NCBI RefSeq assembly: GCF_900110645.1
Contig: NZ_FOFB01000011.1
Span: forward strand, 124,001 to 188,000
Origin: Neolewinella agarilytica
GTDB lineage: Bacteria > Bacteroidota > Bacteroidia > Chitinophagales > Saprospiraceae
Direction of reading: 5' to 3'
Length of the DNA: 64,000 nucleotides
Of the stretch, positions 8,953-17,637 are shown piece after piece; the stretch's first letter is position 1, and every line of letters begins with the position of its first letter. Below the pieces are notes generated by a model, which saw nothing but the letters and a program-made list of their open reading frames with translations, did not search any database and was not told the origin of the DNA. The translations under genes were made by a program, and so were the position numbers.

Positions 8953-9774
8953 CTATTTTTTGAAGTCCTGATTGCTCAGCTGGTTACTGAACTTAATGTT
9001 CGTCCAATTGACGGTTATCCACGGCTCGTCGCTTACCGTCGCTTCCCAGGTGGATGGCTTGTATTTTCTCTGTGTAGGTATCAGCATGCCATCAATCTCT
9101 TCATAGGTCACCTTCATCAGAAAGGGAGCCTCCATCACGCCGAAATCAGCCACGGTAAACAAGAATTGATCAACCAGCGAGGTTTCTTTATTAATGTATA
9201 ACTGATAAATATCGGTCGGTTTCTCCGGTTGATCACTGAAGGTGACTTTTACAATGTCGTAATCCTGGCCGTCCACCGCCTTTTCTCCGATGTATTCGTA
9301 AACCAGACCGGGGTCCAGGAGCTTCTGCATCATCGCAAACCAGTAAAAATTAGTGGGCCGGTTAAACCGGACTCTTTTCATGTATTCTTCGTCAGTCAGT
9401 TCTTTCCCGTCATGCTTTAGCCAAAACTCCGTTCCATCGTAGCCCTGCTCAATTAGTCCGGTTAGTTGAGGTAGAGTTCTTTCGTGCTGCTCGTATCTGG
9501 CGTAAGAAAGCTCTTTGTCGAAAATGTATTTCTCGGTCGAGACGTCTTTTTTGCCATCGGGTGTTTGGTAGGTGTAAGTGTAAACGACATCCTTTTTGCC
9601 ATTAAGCATGCTATAGTCGCCTACCTTCTCGACCATGGTCGCAACGAGTTGGTGGCCTTTGTTTTGGTATTCAGGCGTAGGCGTAGGGGCAGGCGCCAGC
9701 CTTGCCTGCTCTCCGCTGCTGCAGGCAGCAAACAGGCCGCTAAGGAAGAGAGGAGTCAAAAATTGGATTTTCAT
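8953..9774 (-). CDS. Lipoprotein, DUF6503-like
   Basis: This is a 273-residue exported lipoprotein. The signal peptide ends LFAACSSG with the lipid Cys at residue 18. A Pro/Thr-rich linker (APAPTPTPEY) leads into one beta-rich domain with repeated Y-Y/W motifs (TYTYQTPDGKKDVSTEKY, GTEFWLKHDGKELT, PTDIYQLYINKETSLVDQFLFT). That pattern resembles Bacteroidota proteins annotated DUF6503 and, more distantly, LolA-like half-barrels that bind lipids. The family name is recalled from memory and is not certain. The gene is preceded by a peroxiredoxin remnant and has no clear operon partner. Function unknown. Confidence 0.7.
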   Translation of the reverse strand: MKIQFLTPLFLSGLFAACSSGEQARLAPAPTPTPEYQNKGHQLVATMVEKVGDYSMLNGKKDVVYTYTYQTPDGKKDVSTEKYIFDKELSYARYEQHERTLPQLTGLIEQGYDGTEFWLKHDGKELTDEEYMKRVRFNRPTNFYWFAMMQKLLDPGLVYEYIGEKAVDGQDYDIVKVTFSDQPEKPTDIYQLYINKETSLVDQFLFTVADFGVMEAPFLMKVTYEEIDGMLIPTQRKYKPSTWEATVSDEPWITVNWTNIKFSNQLSNQDFKK

Positions 9775-9824
9775 TGTTTGAATTTGATTGGGTTATGGAT
9801 ATTCGTCAATTCAGCTTGACGGAG

Positions 9825-10052
9825 TTAATTCAGTGTGTTTTGCGCCAGAAAATCAGTTAGTTCGGAGGGCTCTGCCTGGTTGCGGTAATCCGCGTTCAGG
9901 AAAGCATAAATGATTTTACCGTCTTCGTCGATTATGTAAGTCGCGGCCAGGGGGAGCTCGTCGGAGTCATCACCATTAAAACGATGGAGATCAAACCCCG
10001 CGTCGTAGATTTTTGCCACCTCATCCGTTAACCGGAATACAATCCCGTACTC
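9825..10052 (-). pseudogene. Peroxiredoxin-like (AhpC/TSA) C-terminal remnant
   Basis: About 76 residues match the last third of a peroxiredoxin-like AhpC/TSA protein (YGIVFRLTDEVAKIYDAGFD, then NGDDSDELPLAATYIIDEDG and YAFLNADYRNQAEPSEL). The thioredoxin-fold N-terminus with the peroxidatic Cys is absent. Homology begins at the base where the upstream marC stop codon ends. A run-through ORF from 10103 exists only because it reads the end of marC in another frame. This is best explained by a deletion whose endpoint joined marC to the middle of the peroxiredoxin gene. A short functional domain protein is possible but unlikely without the catalytic Cys. Confidence 0.7.
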
Positions 10053-10053
10053 A

Positions 10054-10665
10054 TCATAAGGAGAAAAAGTCTTTGAGTCCGGTAAGAATACTCTGGACCG
10101 CATACGCCGCCAGAATCAGCCCCATTACCTTGCTGATCACCGTAATCCCGTATTCCCCGATTAGCCGTTGTACATATTTTGCTGAGAGGAGTATCGCTAT
10201 TGTAGTGATAATCACGGCCAGGACCAGTACACTGGTAATCATTTGTTGTTGAAGCCCCACCGTATTGTTATCCGTTAGCAGAACGACTGCCATGATTGCC
10301 CCCGGAGAGGCAATCGAGGGAATGGCAACAGGGAAAATCGTCACCTGACGGTGGTCCTGAATCATCATCTTTTCGGATTCGGGTTTGCCCTCCCCAAAGA
10401 TCATCGTCAGGGCAAAGAGAAACAGAATCACACCTCCGGAAATTTGAAAGGCATCGAGGGTGACATTCATCCCCTCCAGGATGATCTGGCCCACAATGAT
10501 GAAAAAGAGTAGAATGAAGTAGGCAATAACGGGAGCCCGGATGGCAACCTTCTTTCTGAGCTTTTCATCCAGTTGCTTGGTTGCTTCCAGATAAACGGGG
10601 ACAGAACCTATCGGGTCAACCACTACGAAGAGAAAGAAAAACTTAGTTATTAATGTTGTCCACAT
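10054..10665 (-). CDS. MarC/YchE family inner-membrane protein
   Basis: This is a 203-residue polytopic membrane protein with about six membrane spans. The N-terminal motif FFFLFVVVDPIGSVPVYL and the second half IPSIASPGAIMAVVLL are characteristic of the MarC family, where they are inverted repeats of one fold. GLILAAYAVQSILTGLKDFF closes the last helix, so the gene is full length. The biochemical role of the family is unsettled; it is no longer thought to cause antibiotic resistance in E. coli. A broken peroxiredoxin follows directly at its 3' end. Confidence 0.9.
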   Translation of the reverse strand: MWTTLITKFFFLFVVVDPIGSVPVYLEATKQLDEKLRKKVAIRAPVIAYFILLFFIIVGQIILEGMNVTLDAFQISGGVILFLFALTMIFGEGKPESEKMMIQDHRQVTIFPVAIPSIASPGAIMAVVLLTDNNTVGLQQQMITSVLVLAVIITTIAILLSAKYVQRLIGEYGITVISKVMGLILAAYAVQSILTGLKDFFSL

Positions 10666-10994
10666 AGTGTCTCAGCATTTGCTTGAATGCCAGGTGAAAC
10701 ACCCTTCCCCCGATAAAAGGTTATTTCCTCTGGTTGGTAAAGTATGGGGAATCTACCATTGAGCCATTATTCTCTACCATCCGAATTTTATGGGCCAGGG
10801 GGCGGAAAAGAGGCCAGAACGCCCTTTCGTCGATCCTTCTCTATGGATGGTAGATTGAGACCGAACATCGTTAAGCGATCCTGTTTTGAGGTGGTCAGAT
10901 AAATGAACGAGCCGCTATGGTTCTTTGGCTTAATTGCTTGATAAGTAAGCTTTTATTGCCAGTAATTTTGAATGATTAACTAAATGTATTTGCC
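10666..10994. other. Divergent intergenic region, 329 bp, with a candidate promoter
   Basis: No gene is visible. It separates divergent marC (minus) and the DUF6515-type gene (plus). A Bacteroidota -7-like box TAATTTTG is at 10963-10970, 24 bp before the ATG at 10995. A TTG at 10938-10940 lies 22 bp upstream as a possible -33 element; this spacing is slightly long. Confidence 0.4.
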
Positions 10995-11561
10995 ATGAAC
11001 AATCGAATTTTAAGAAGCCTTCGTCTCTGGACTTTAGCCATCATGCTATTGTGCTTTACACTTCCAATTCAGGCTCAGGCCCAACGCAACCAGTCTCGTA
11101 AACCCGATCGGGTCAAGGTAATTAACCGAAGTACTTCAGTTAATAAGGGTGGGGCCCGGGGATCGAAAGTCGCCGCTCTTCCGCAAAATACGAAGGTGTT
11201 AACCCATCGAAACGTCAACTACCACTATCGAAACGGAGTTTACTACCGGCCCACGAATGGCACTTATCTGGTGGTAAATCCCCCCCTTGGCGTTCGCATT
11301 ACAAGCCTGCCGGCCAACCTTCCGTACCTGCGTCGGGGTAACAACCGTTATTACCTTTATCAGGGCGTTTATTACCTGCCGGTAGGTAACGACGTCTACG
11401 AAGTGGTGGATGCACCGGTTGGTGCAATCATCGACCGGCTGCCTGACGATTACGAAACCGTTGAGCTGGACGGGAAGGTATATTACCGGCTTAACGAAAC
11501 TTACTACAAAGCAGTGCTGGAAGCAAACGGCAACGTTGTGTACGAAGTAATCCGGGTGTAA
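10995..11561 (+). CDS. Secreted DUF6515-type protein with YY repeats
   Basis: This is a 188-residue exported protein. The signal peptide ends LPIQAQAQ. A basic linker (RNQSRKPDRVKV) precedes three copies of a short beta module of the form G-YYRP-G-Y-VV-PP-G--I-SLP (NGVYYRPTNGTYLVVNPPLG, QGVYYLPVGNDVYEVVDAPV, GKVYYRLNETYYKAV). This is the pattern of the DUF6515 family, whose role is unknown; the module suggests a cell-surface or periplasmic structural protein. The ATG at 10995 gives a full signal peptide. It is followed by an LR-A inverted pair, which may end transcription. Confidence 0.8.
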   Translation: MNNRILRSLRLWTLAIMLLCFTLPIQAQAQRNQSRKPDRVKVINRSTSVNKGGARGSKVAALPQNTKVLTHRNVNYHYRNGVYYRPTNGTYLVVNPPLGVRITSLPANLPYLRRGNNRYYLYQGVYYLPVGNDVYEVVDAPVGAIIDRLPDDYETVELDGKVYYRLNETYYKAVLEANGNVVYEVIRV

Positions 11562-11571
11562 GCGCCCATAA

Positions 11572-11680
11572 GCCCTGCTCCTGATCCTTTCCTTGCACCT
11601 GCGACCTCGCCCCCTTCCTTGTTTGAAGCAGAACAGGGCGCGGCCGCGGGTGCAAGGAAAGTTGGAGGAAGCAGTGTAGT
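11572..11680. repeat. LR-A inverted pair
   Basis: CCTTGCACCTGCGACCTCGC at 11591 faces GGGCGCGGCCGCGGGTGC at 11636, only 24 bp apart. The similarity goes on outside both cores (CCCTGCTCC-N-TTTCC on the left, GGAAAGTTGGAGGAAGCAG on the right), giving arms of about 40-45 bp. The right copy contains an 8-bp NotI-type palindrome. It lies 10 bp after the stop of the DUF6515-type gene. Confidence 0.8.
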
Positions 11681-11801
11681 AAACACTTTCCCCCCCCTTG
11701 CGCCCGATGGAAACACCCGGGGGCTGGCGAAGCTCTTAGCCGCCAGGTCACTAACTTACTTTTCATTATTTTATATCTTCACTCAGAACCAGCCTCTCTC
11801 C

Positions 11802-12794
11802 ATGACCAAACCTAAGGCCGTAAAGGCCATCAAAGCATTCACCTCCGCTGTTCAGCAAGAGATCCTTTCCTCAGCAGAGGCCGAAGAATTGATTAACGGG
11901 GTTCACGCTCACTTTCAGCGCATCACGGAGGTATCGGGGGATGACCTTAGCATTGAGCACCTGGCCGCCATCCCGGCAGCGAAGGGCAAAGCCCTGGGCT
12001 TGAATTATGCCGCTAAGTGCCTGCTCGATTATAAGCGGACAACAAAGTTCCTTCGGGCAATTGTCTCCGGCATCCAGGCCGCACAAAAGAAACACCCCGG
12101 AGAGTTGATCCGGGTATTCTATGCAGGCTGCGGGCCCTACGCTACACTGATGACTTTATCGGCTCCGCTCTTCGCCTCCGACGAGGTGCAGTTCTCCTTA
12201 CTGGAAATCAATGAAAAGTCGGTCGCTTCCGCTAAGCGGCTGATCGATGCTTTGGGGCTATCGGATCACGTCGTCAATTTCTACACCGCAGATGCTACGA
12301 CCTTCATGGTCCCTGAAGCGGACTCTTTCCATATGCTCATCAGTGAAACGCTGGATGCCGTCTTGTTCCGGGAGTGCTACGTTCCCATTTTGATGAATTT
12401 GCTTCCGCAGTTCCGCAAGGAAGTGATGTTGATTCCGGAAAACGTGGTCTTGAGCTTGTCCTGCTTACCCGGCCCTGAAGAAGGCCCTGGCGCCAGAGAG
12501 CAGGAAATGGGGGAAGTCCTGAACGTACGGAAGGCCATCGCGTCGCACTCCGGTCCTGTCCCCGCCCAATTACCGGATAAAAAAGTAGACCTGAGCCTAT
12601 TGAATCGGGGTTATACCAGCCGACTGTTGCTGGATACCCGGGTGCATGTCCGGGAGGACATCTGGTTATGCAGGAATGAATCTCCCCTAACCCTGCCGCT
12701 GGAAATGACGATCGAACAGCCTTTGCAGAAAGAGTCTCTGGTTTTTAGCTATTGGATGGAGCCTGAGGTGGAACTGAAGTGCCGTTTTGAGTGA
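11802..12794 (+). CDS. Class I SAM-dependent methyltransferase-like protein
   Basis: This cytoplasmic protein of 330 residues is likely to bind S-adenosylmethionine. Motif I, VFYAGCGPYATLMTL, is near residue 105. It is followed by an acidic strand end SLLEINEKSVASAKRL (motif II) and a motif III region YTADATTFMVPEADSFHMLISET. The ISETLDAVLF segment resembles the SE loop of protein arginine methyltransferases; the rest shows no clear PRMT barrel. The ATG at 11802 is preferred. The frame is open back to 11619, but that part reads through LR-A (GAAAGARKVGG) and looks noncoding. The substrate is unknown. Confidence 0.65.
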   Translation: MTKPKAVKAIKAFTSAVQQEILSSAEAEELINGVHAHFQRITEVSGDDLSIEHLAAIPAAKGKALGLNYAAKCLLDYKRTTKFLRAIVSGIQAAQKKHPGELIRVFYAGCGPYATLMTLSAPLFASDEVQFSLLEINEKSVASAKRLIDALGLSDHVVNFYTADATTFMVPEADSFHMLISETLDAVLFRECYVPILMNLLPQFRKEVMLIPENVVLSLSCLPGPEEGPGAREQEMGEVLNVRKAIASHSGPVPAQLPDKKVDLSLLNRGYTSRLLLDTRVHVREDIWLCRNESPLTLPLEMTIEQPLQKESLVFSYWMEPEVELKCRFE

Positions 12795-13036
12795 GGCCGG
12801 GAGCTGAGGGAGTTGGCGCTTTCGGTTAAGCTCGGTTAAGGGGTACTGACGTGTTTGCTAAGCCTGCCCGATGACAGCAGCAATGAATAAAAGCGCCAAA
12901 GAAGGGAATAACGTATACTCCAACCATGGCTCCGTTGGCCCGTTTGGAATCGTAGGAATAATCAAAGCCCGTAACTGGCATCCAACTATTCCTGTCTCAA
13001 CCATTCTTTGCACCTGTTCCAAAAAGCTAAACGGAG

Positions 13037-13492
13037 ATGCTATTTGAAATTCTATTGGCTCTGTCTGCCGGAATACTGGGCGTTTTCCTGGGTTCACAGA
13101 TTACGGAAGGGGTTCTCTTTGTTCCGTATTGGAAGGCTTTGTCGCCCAAAGATTTCTTCGCATTACACCAAAATTATGGCAAAAAGATTTACCAGTTCTT
13201 TGCGCCTTTAACGATTGCAGCTACGCTTTTCCCCTTGTCGACTTTAGCCTGTGGAGTAATGACGGATAGGTCTGTTCCAGTATCGTTAATTTTGATGGGA
13301 GGCTTTACGGTGATGTTTTTCTCAACTTATTATCTGTATTTCAAGCGCGCTAACAGAAGTTTTGCGGAAGCAAGCATTTCCCCCGAAGAACTTCCTGCGG
13401 AATTAAACAGGTGGGCAAATTGGCACTGGGGCAGGACCGCCTTTGAGTTTTTGGCTTTTGTCTGTTCGATAGTTGGCTTACTCAATCTATAA
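13037..13492 (+). CDS. Four-helix membrane protein, DUF1772/DUF4149-like
   Basis: This is a 151-residue inner-membrane protein with about four spans (LLALSAGILGVFLGS, APLTIAATLFPLST, VSLILMGGFTVMFFSTYYLYF, FEFLAFVCSIVGLLNL). Conserved features are the LHQNYGKKIYQFFAP segment and the WANWHWGRTAFEFLAF ending, which match the small DUF1772/anthrone-oxygenase-like membrane family in pattern. The exact family is uncertain. It is a monocistronic plus-strand gene facing a convergent DUF6090 gene. A half LR-A site (TTTGCACCTG at 13007) lies 20 bp before its start. Confidence 0.6.
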   Translation: MLFEILLALSAGILGVFLGSQITEGVLFVPYWKALSPKDFFALHQNYGKKIYQFFAPLTIAATLFPLSTLACGVMTDRSVPVSLILMGGFTVMFFSTYYLYFKRANRSFAEASISPEELPAELNRWANWHWGRTAFEFLAFVCSIVGLLNL

Positions 13493-13638
13493 AAATTGAC
13501 CGGCAAAGTGCCCATTCCCTAAACAAAAAAAAACAGGCCCTCACCGAAGGATTATCCTCCAGGCACCGTCTAAGGGACAAACCGATAAACGCTTTCCAAG
13601 CGAAAGCAGAAGGGTTAATAGGGTTTTAGGTGTTTATT

Positions 13639-14412
13639 TCAGGACCGGGGAAGCGCAACCGCGCTTTCCCGGCTTCCTTTTTTATCGTAAAGCTTATTCC
13701 AGATTGTCTGTAGCACTACTTCATTAATTTCCTGAAGGCTCTTCAGTTTTTCGACGGACACTTCGGCTTTCCATTTGATTTCTACGGAGAGGTTCTGATT
13801 GTTCCGATCACTCAGCCATCCGGCGTAATCAGACGGGAAGATGTTTCGATCCATAATCGAAAAGCCCTCATCGTATGTTCGCTGGGTCAGCAGAGAAACG
13901 TATTGCTGATGATTTTCCCGCAGTTTCATGCTCAGGTTTGTGACGTTGTCTTCCTGCTGTTTATAGGCTTTATGAACCGTTGAATAGTGGAGTAACAGAT
14001 TCCTCAATTCCTCGCTGAGCAGCGACAAATTAAATGTGGATACCTCTCCTTCGTTCACCAGATTGAGCTTAACGATGTCGATCTGTCTTATGATCTTGAT
14101 AAGGCTGTCACTGATGGCTTCTGCCTCGGGGCCGGAATGACTAATTCTAAGGTTGGTTCTTCTGCTCAGCCTTTCAAAGTTACTCAGGGTATTCTCAATT
14201 TCCAGGGAGTTGGTCTGAAAGGCCTGCTGTAATATTTCCAGAGCTTCCATTCGTTGCTTCTCCTCGCTCACACTCTGATTACAGTTGTTGATCTGCACGG
14301 CGATCAAAATGCCGACCACAATCAGTACGATCTCCCCCAGGGCATAGATGAAGTAATTTTTGATCTTTTGTTTTTCGATCTGAAATTTGCGAAGCTGATT
14401 GAAGATTCTCAT
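13639..14412 (-). CDS. DUF6090 family membrane protein
   Basis: This is a 257-residue protein with one N-terminal membrane span. The block KIKNYFIYALGEIVLIVVGILIAVQINN is the hallmark of the Bacteroidota family DUF6090 (quoted here across the span at residues 17-44). A long helical region with coiled-coil character follows (EEKQRMEALEILQQAF, NTLSNFERLSRR), presumably periplasmic. Many paralogues occur per genome in this phylum. The function is unknown. The last codons lie in the terminator hairpin of the convergent gene. Confidence 0.85.
   Translation of the reverse strand: MRIFNQLRKFQIEKQKIKNYFIYALGEIVLIVVGILIAVQINNCNQSVSEEKQRMEALEILQQAFQTNSLEIENTLSNFERLSRRTNLRISHSGPEAEAISDSLIKIIRQIDIVKLNLVNEGEVSTFNLSLLSEELRNLLLHYSTVHKAYKQQEDNVTNLSMKLRENHQQYVSLLTQRTYDEGFSIMDRNIFPSDYAGWLSDRNNQNLSVEIKWKAEVSVEKLKSLQEINEVVLQTIWNKLYDKKGSRESAVALPRS
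13645..13684 (+). terminator. Strong hairpin terminator overlapping the convergent gene's 3' end
   Basis: A 12-bp stem with one G-T pair (CCGGGGAAGCGC with GCGCTTTCCCGG) around the loop AACC is followed by CTTCCTTTTTTATC. The T-run is in plus orientation, so it ends transcription from the 13037 gene, although its bases also encode the last residues of the minus-strand DUF6090 gene. Confidence 0.65.
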
Positions 14413-14573
14413 AAAATGGCTTTTAAATCTGAAGACGTTTATGCGTCGCTCAGGCGGGGTGATCAGCTATGCCTCCGCCGAATAAGCAGCAACCAAAATA
14501 GAGCGATGATGATAATCAACGGAACCAACCAGCGTAATTTGAAGAACCTAAAGGTACGCTGCCATGGTGGCCT

Positions 14574-15686
14574 TCATTCGGCCCAGGCTCCGTAATAGCA
14601 GTCTAGCAGTTCATTGTTGGCCAGTGGCATTACGTGGTAGTGGTAGCCCCGGATTTCGTCGTAGTGGCCGCGGCAATCATCAAGGCCAACGGGCTCATTT
14701 CCGTTGGCGTCGAGTTGGGCGTAGAGGCCGTGCCCGTCCATCGCATAACCGATCAGGTCGGCATGACCGTCGGCCTGCTCGACCCGGGTGCTGGCTCCCA
14801 TATCTCCGTGATAGTGGTAGCCCAGGCGGTTGTTGATGTGACCGCCGGCGTCGTCTACCGGCGCAACCTGGTAGCCACTCAGGATGATGTTCAGGTCCGC
14901 AGGATGATCGAACCGTACACCGTTGAAGGCTAACCCGCGGACCAACGGGCCGTATTCCACACCGGGTTGGTCAAGCGTCGGGCCGTCACCGAGCTGGGTG
15001 GAGCTGCTGAGCCGGACCGGCCGGATGGGAATCAGGTAGGTTTGTTCTACGGCAACCTGACCGGGCAGGCACTGGGCGCACATATTCATGAATTCATCTT
15101 CGATGTTAGGGTCGGCTCCCCGCTCACAGTCCTCCTGGGTGAGGAAGCGACGCACATTGCCGTCCTCATCATACATCCGCCAGCCGTCGTCGTTGTAAAA
15201 GGTCGCCAGGTTTTCGATGAAGGGGCCATCGAGATCATATACGGTACCGTTGTCGATCCACAGACCGCCTGCTTCCGGTCCATCGGTGATGGTCTCAGGG
15301 CACCAGGGGCCCATCTCATGATCGGTCGGCGTGTGGGTGGAGGTAATCTGGTAGCATTCGGTTTCTGTCCCGTCGGATAATGTACAGGCAACGGTGGTAA
15401 TCGTAACGTTACCATCGCCCGTCAGGAACAGTGCAGGATCAACTTCGTTAACGACATAGGCGGTTCCGTCGTCGTCGTCCGTATTGTCCGCCACGTAGCC
15501 GTCAGGTTGTTCGCAGGCCAGTTGGCTGGTGTTGGGGTCGCCGAATCCGTCTCCGTCGGCATCCAGATACCAGGTGACCTCCTCGCAGAAGGAATCGTCG
15601 TCGTCGTCGCAGGAGGTAGCCAGGCTCAGGCTCAGGGCTATGAGCAATAACAGGAAGGTGTAATGGTTAGCGGTTTTCATGGGCAA
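14574..15686 (-). CDS. YHYH domain lipoprotein
   Basis: This is a 370-residue exported lipoprotein. The signal peptide ends [10 protein letters not shown], with the lipid Cys followed by Asp, as expected for a lipoprotein. Residues 37-60 hold a thrombospondin-type-3-like calcium loop ([13 protein letters not shown]). The C-terminal half carries the YHYH domain with GYHYHGDMG and [14 protein letters not shown] around a [17 protein letters not shown] strand, so it probably binds metal. YHYH proteins are often found near copper or heme export genes, but none is visible here. It has its own unit, with LR-A repeats 80 bp upstream. Confidence 0.85.
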   Translation of the reverse strand: MPMKTANHYTFLLLLIALSLSLATSCDDDDDSFCEEVTWYLDADGDGFGDPNTSQLACEQPDGYVADNTDDDDGTAYVVNEVDPALFLTGDGNVTITTVACTLSDGTETECYQITSTHTPTDHEMGPWCPETITDGPEAGGLWIDNGTVYDLDGPFIENLATFYNDDGWRMYDEDGNVRRFLTQEDCERGADPNIEDEFMNMCAQCLPGQVAVEQTYLIPIRPVRLSSSTQLGDGPTLDQPGVEYGPLVRGLAFNGVRFDHPADLNIILSGYQVAPVDDAGGHINNRLGYHYHGDMGASTRVEQADGHADLIGYAMDGHGLYAQLDANGNEPVGLDDCRGHYDEIRGYHYHVMPLANNELLDCYYGAWAE

Positions 15687-15744
15687 GTTTGTTTACCCAT
15701 CAGACCGCAATTTTCGAGAAATCCTTTGGGGGATAGTGGCCGGC

Positions 15745-15910
15745 ATTGCTCTTTTAATCCATTCTTTGCACCTGCGTCAGCGCCCCGTTTTGCGAATCGG
15801 TTACGGCGGCAGATAGCCACAGGCAGAGCGAAGCTGCCCCGTACGGTAGCAATTATTTGACTTGCCCGGCGCGGCCGCAGGTGCAAGGGGAAGTTGGAGG
15901 GAGCAGGGTG
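15745..15910. repeat. LR-A inverted pair enclosing hairpin and TTTGAC spacer
   Basis: TTTGCACCTGCGTCAGCGCC at 15765-15784 faces GGCGCGGCCGCAGGTGCAAG at 15868-15887. Between them lie a GGCAG/CTGCC hairpin and the tract GTAGCAATTATTTGACTTG, the same parts in the same order as beside the two TonB receptors. Outer flanks match other copies (CATTGCTC on the left, GGAAGTTGGAGGGAGCAGGG on the right). It looks like a complete small element of about 165 bp. Confidence 0.8.
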
Positions 15911-15968
15911 GGGCTGCTCATCGATACTAACGCAATTGGTAGTAGCCTGTAGTCAGAAAAGAAACCTT

Positions 15969-16610
15969 TCAGGCTTTCGTCGCCGCTGATCTGATAGATG
16001 ACTGGCGGGACCAAGCGAAGTAAGCCAGTGCACCGGCCAAACCAACAATAAGTAATAGCATTGGCAGCAAATATTCTGCCTTTCCGCCCGGTTCTGCCAG
16101 CACGAAGTGAGTGCCGCTTACTTCCAAGGTAGCAGAATGATCGTTGCTGCCCTTCAACACAAATTGCTTGCGATCAAAACCCTCTTTGACGACGTACAGC
16201 GCACTCTGGTTGTGAGAAATGTTGCTGAAGGCAGCGTTTCTGACGAATAGGGAGGTAATCTCACCCGGTACATCAGCAATGTGAAATGTAGCTGTTGTTT
16301 CGTGTCCCAGCTTTACTACGCCGTCTTGTAAAGCCGTTATTGTGCCGTCATTAAAGCGGAGGATGATTTCCCGCTGAAGATGTTCAATGACGAGCTCCCG
16401 AAACTCCTCCGGGCTGGCGTAAGCAGAGTCGCCAAACCGGGCTTTTACTTCATAATCAAAGGCAGTGAGCGAAGCTCTGATTTGCAATACCCATTCGTTG
16501 TCTCCCTTCTCCGCCAAAATGGTGGAGGAAAGATCAGGTTGGTGAGCGTAGGCAGTAATTGATAAACAAAGTAAACCCAATAAAAGGGAGAATTTTCTGG
16601 CGACTTTCAT
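15969..16610 (-). CDS. Exported membrane-anchored protein of unknown function
   Basis: This 213-residue protein has a cleavable signal peptide (LLLGLLCLSITAYA), a periplasmic beta-rich domain and one C-terminal membrane span (YLLPMLLLIVGLAGALAYFAW) with a short basic tail. The domain begins HQPDLSSTILAEKGDNEWVL, a pattern seen in proteins near HupE/UreJ-type or cation-export genes, but I do not recognise a family firmly. It stands alone, divergent from the RidA lipoprotein gene. Confidence 0.65.
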   Translation of the reverse strand: MKVARKFSLLLGLLCLSITAYAHQPDLSSTILAEKGDNEWVLQIRASLTAFDYEVKARFGDSAYASPEEFRELVIEHLQREIILRFNDGTITALQDGVVKLGHETTATFHIADVPGEITSLFVRNAAFSNISHNQSALYVVKEGFDRKQFVLKGSNDHSATLEVSGTHFVLAEPGGKAEYLLPMLLLIVGLAGALAYFAWSRQSSIRSAATKA

Positions 16611-16990
16611 AGGGCGTTTTTTGATGATTTAAAAATACGGTGCCAAGACGGGGATGAGCGACAAAGGTTAACAGCAGGACGGAGACATCAGACATTATCC
16701 CGTAGATGATTATCTACCGCTTTTGACCCCGGCCGGCGCTAAATCCTTTGGGTGGCGATTGTGTTTTTACACAAAGCCGCCGGCCCGGTTCCCGGAAAAG
16801 GAGGCCTGGCCCGCCGGCAGTCTGAAACGAACGTGCAGGAATACTGTCTGATTCCTCCTGATCCGTCCGGCGGCCTCCGTTCTGACGGGCATCCTGCCCT
16901 TCACCTCCTTTGTCCTATATTCATGTACGAAGCCAGCATGTTCACACCAAACAGCAGGCCATATTCCACACACTTTAAACTTGAATTACT
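16611..16990. other. Divergent intergenic region, 380 bp
   Basis: No gene is supported. The stretch 16735-16905 is GC-rich with several short CGCCGG/CCGGCG complements that could fold. Small open frames here lack start signals and family resemblance. It should hold promoters for the flanking divergent genes, but no good TAnnTTTG box was found. Confidence 0.4.
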
Positions 16991-17542
16991 ATGGGAAAGC
17001 CACGTCTCTACTTGTTTACCTTTCTATCCGTCCTTACACTATGTTTTTCCTGCGAAACAAAGGAAACTCCGGAAGCAGACTATAATCCGGAGGCAAAGCT
17101 TACGGCACTTAACATCACCCTGCCCTCGCCACCTCAACCCGTTGCGAACTACGTTAATGGTGTAAGGGCAGGCAATCTGATTTTTCTGGCGGGTAAAGGT
17201 CCTAAGCGTGCCGATGGCACGGAACTAACGGGCAAACTCGGGCAAGATGTGACCATCGAAGAAGGTTATGAAGGCGCCCGGCTGACGGCGATCAACCAAT
17301 TATCTGTCCTGAAAGAAATGCTGGGGGACCTGCGAAAGGTGAAAAGGATCGTCAAGGTGCTGGGAATGGTAAACTCTGACCCGGATTTCGTCGAACAGCC
17401 GAAGGTGATCAATGGCTTCTCTGACCTCATGGTGGAGGTCTTTGGTGATCGGGGCCGTCACGCCCGCGCAGCGGTAGGTATGGCTTCTTTGCCCCGGGCA
17501 CAGGCGGTAGAAATCGAATTGGTGGTGGAGGTGTATGATTAA
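16991..17542 (+). CDS. RidA/YjgF family lipoprotein
   Basis: This is a 183-residue RidA-fold protein carrying its own export signal (LYLFTFLSVLTLCFSCETKE, lipid Cys near residue 21). Cytoplasmic RidA hydrolyses reactive enamine/imine intermediates. This lipid-anchored version belongs to a RidA-like subgroup of about 150 residues with LIFLAGKGPKRADGTELTGK, EEGYEGARLTAINQLSVLK and the terminal RAAVGMASLPRAQAVEIELV. The Arg of the GxARAAVGV-type motif is present, so the ligand carboxylate site is kept. The periplasmic substrate is unknown. Confidence 0.85.
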   Translation: MGKPRLYLFTFLSVLTLCFSCETKETPEADYNPEAKLTALNITLPSPPQPVANYVNGVRAGNLIFLAGKGPKRADGTELTGKLGQDVTIEEGYEGARLTAINQLSVLKEMLGDLRKVKRIVKVLGMVNSDPDFVEQPKVINGFSDLMVEVFGDRGRHARAAVGMASLPRAQAVEIELVVEVYD

Positions 17543-17637
17543 ATGTCGCTCGCGAAACATGGGGGAGAGGCGTTCCGCCGCTCTTTCATCCATTAAAAAT
17601 ATCGCGTATCCCTCTAAGTTGCCATAACTTACGTTTT

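Noticed and set aside
14564-15380. Plus-strand frames opposite the YHYH lipoprotein
   Set aside because: The minus-strand gene has a lipobox and both YHYH motifs; the others are shadows.
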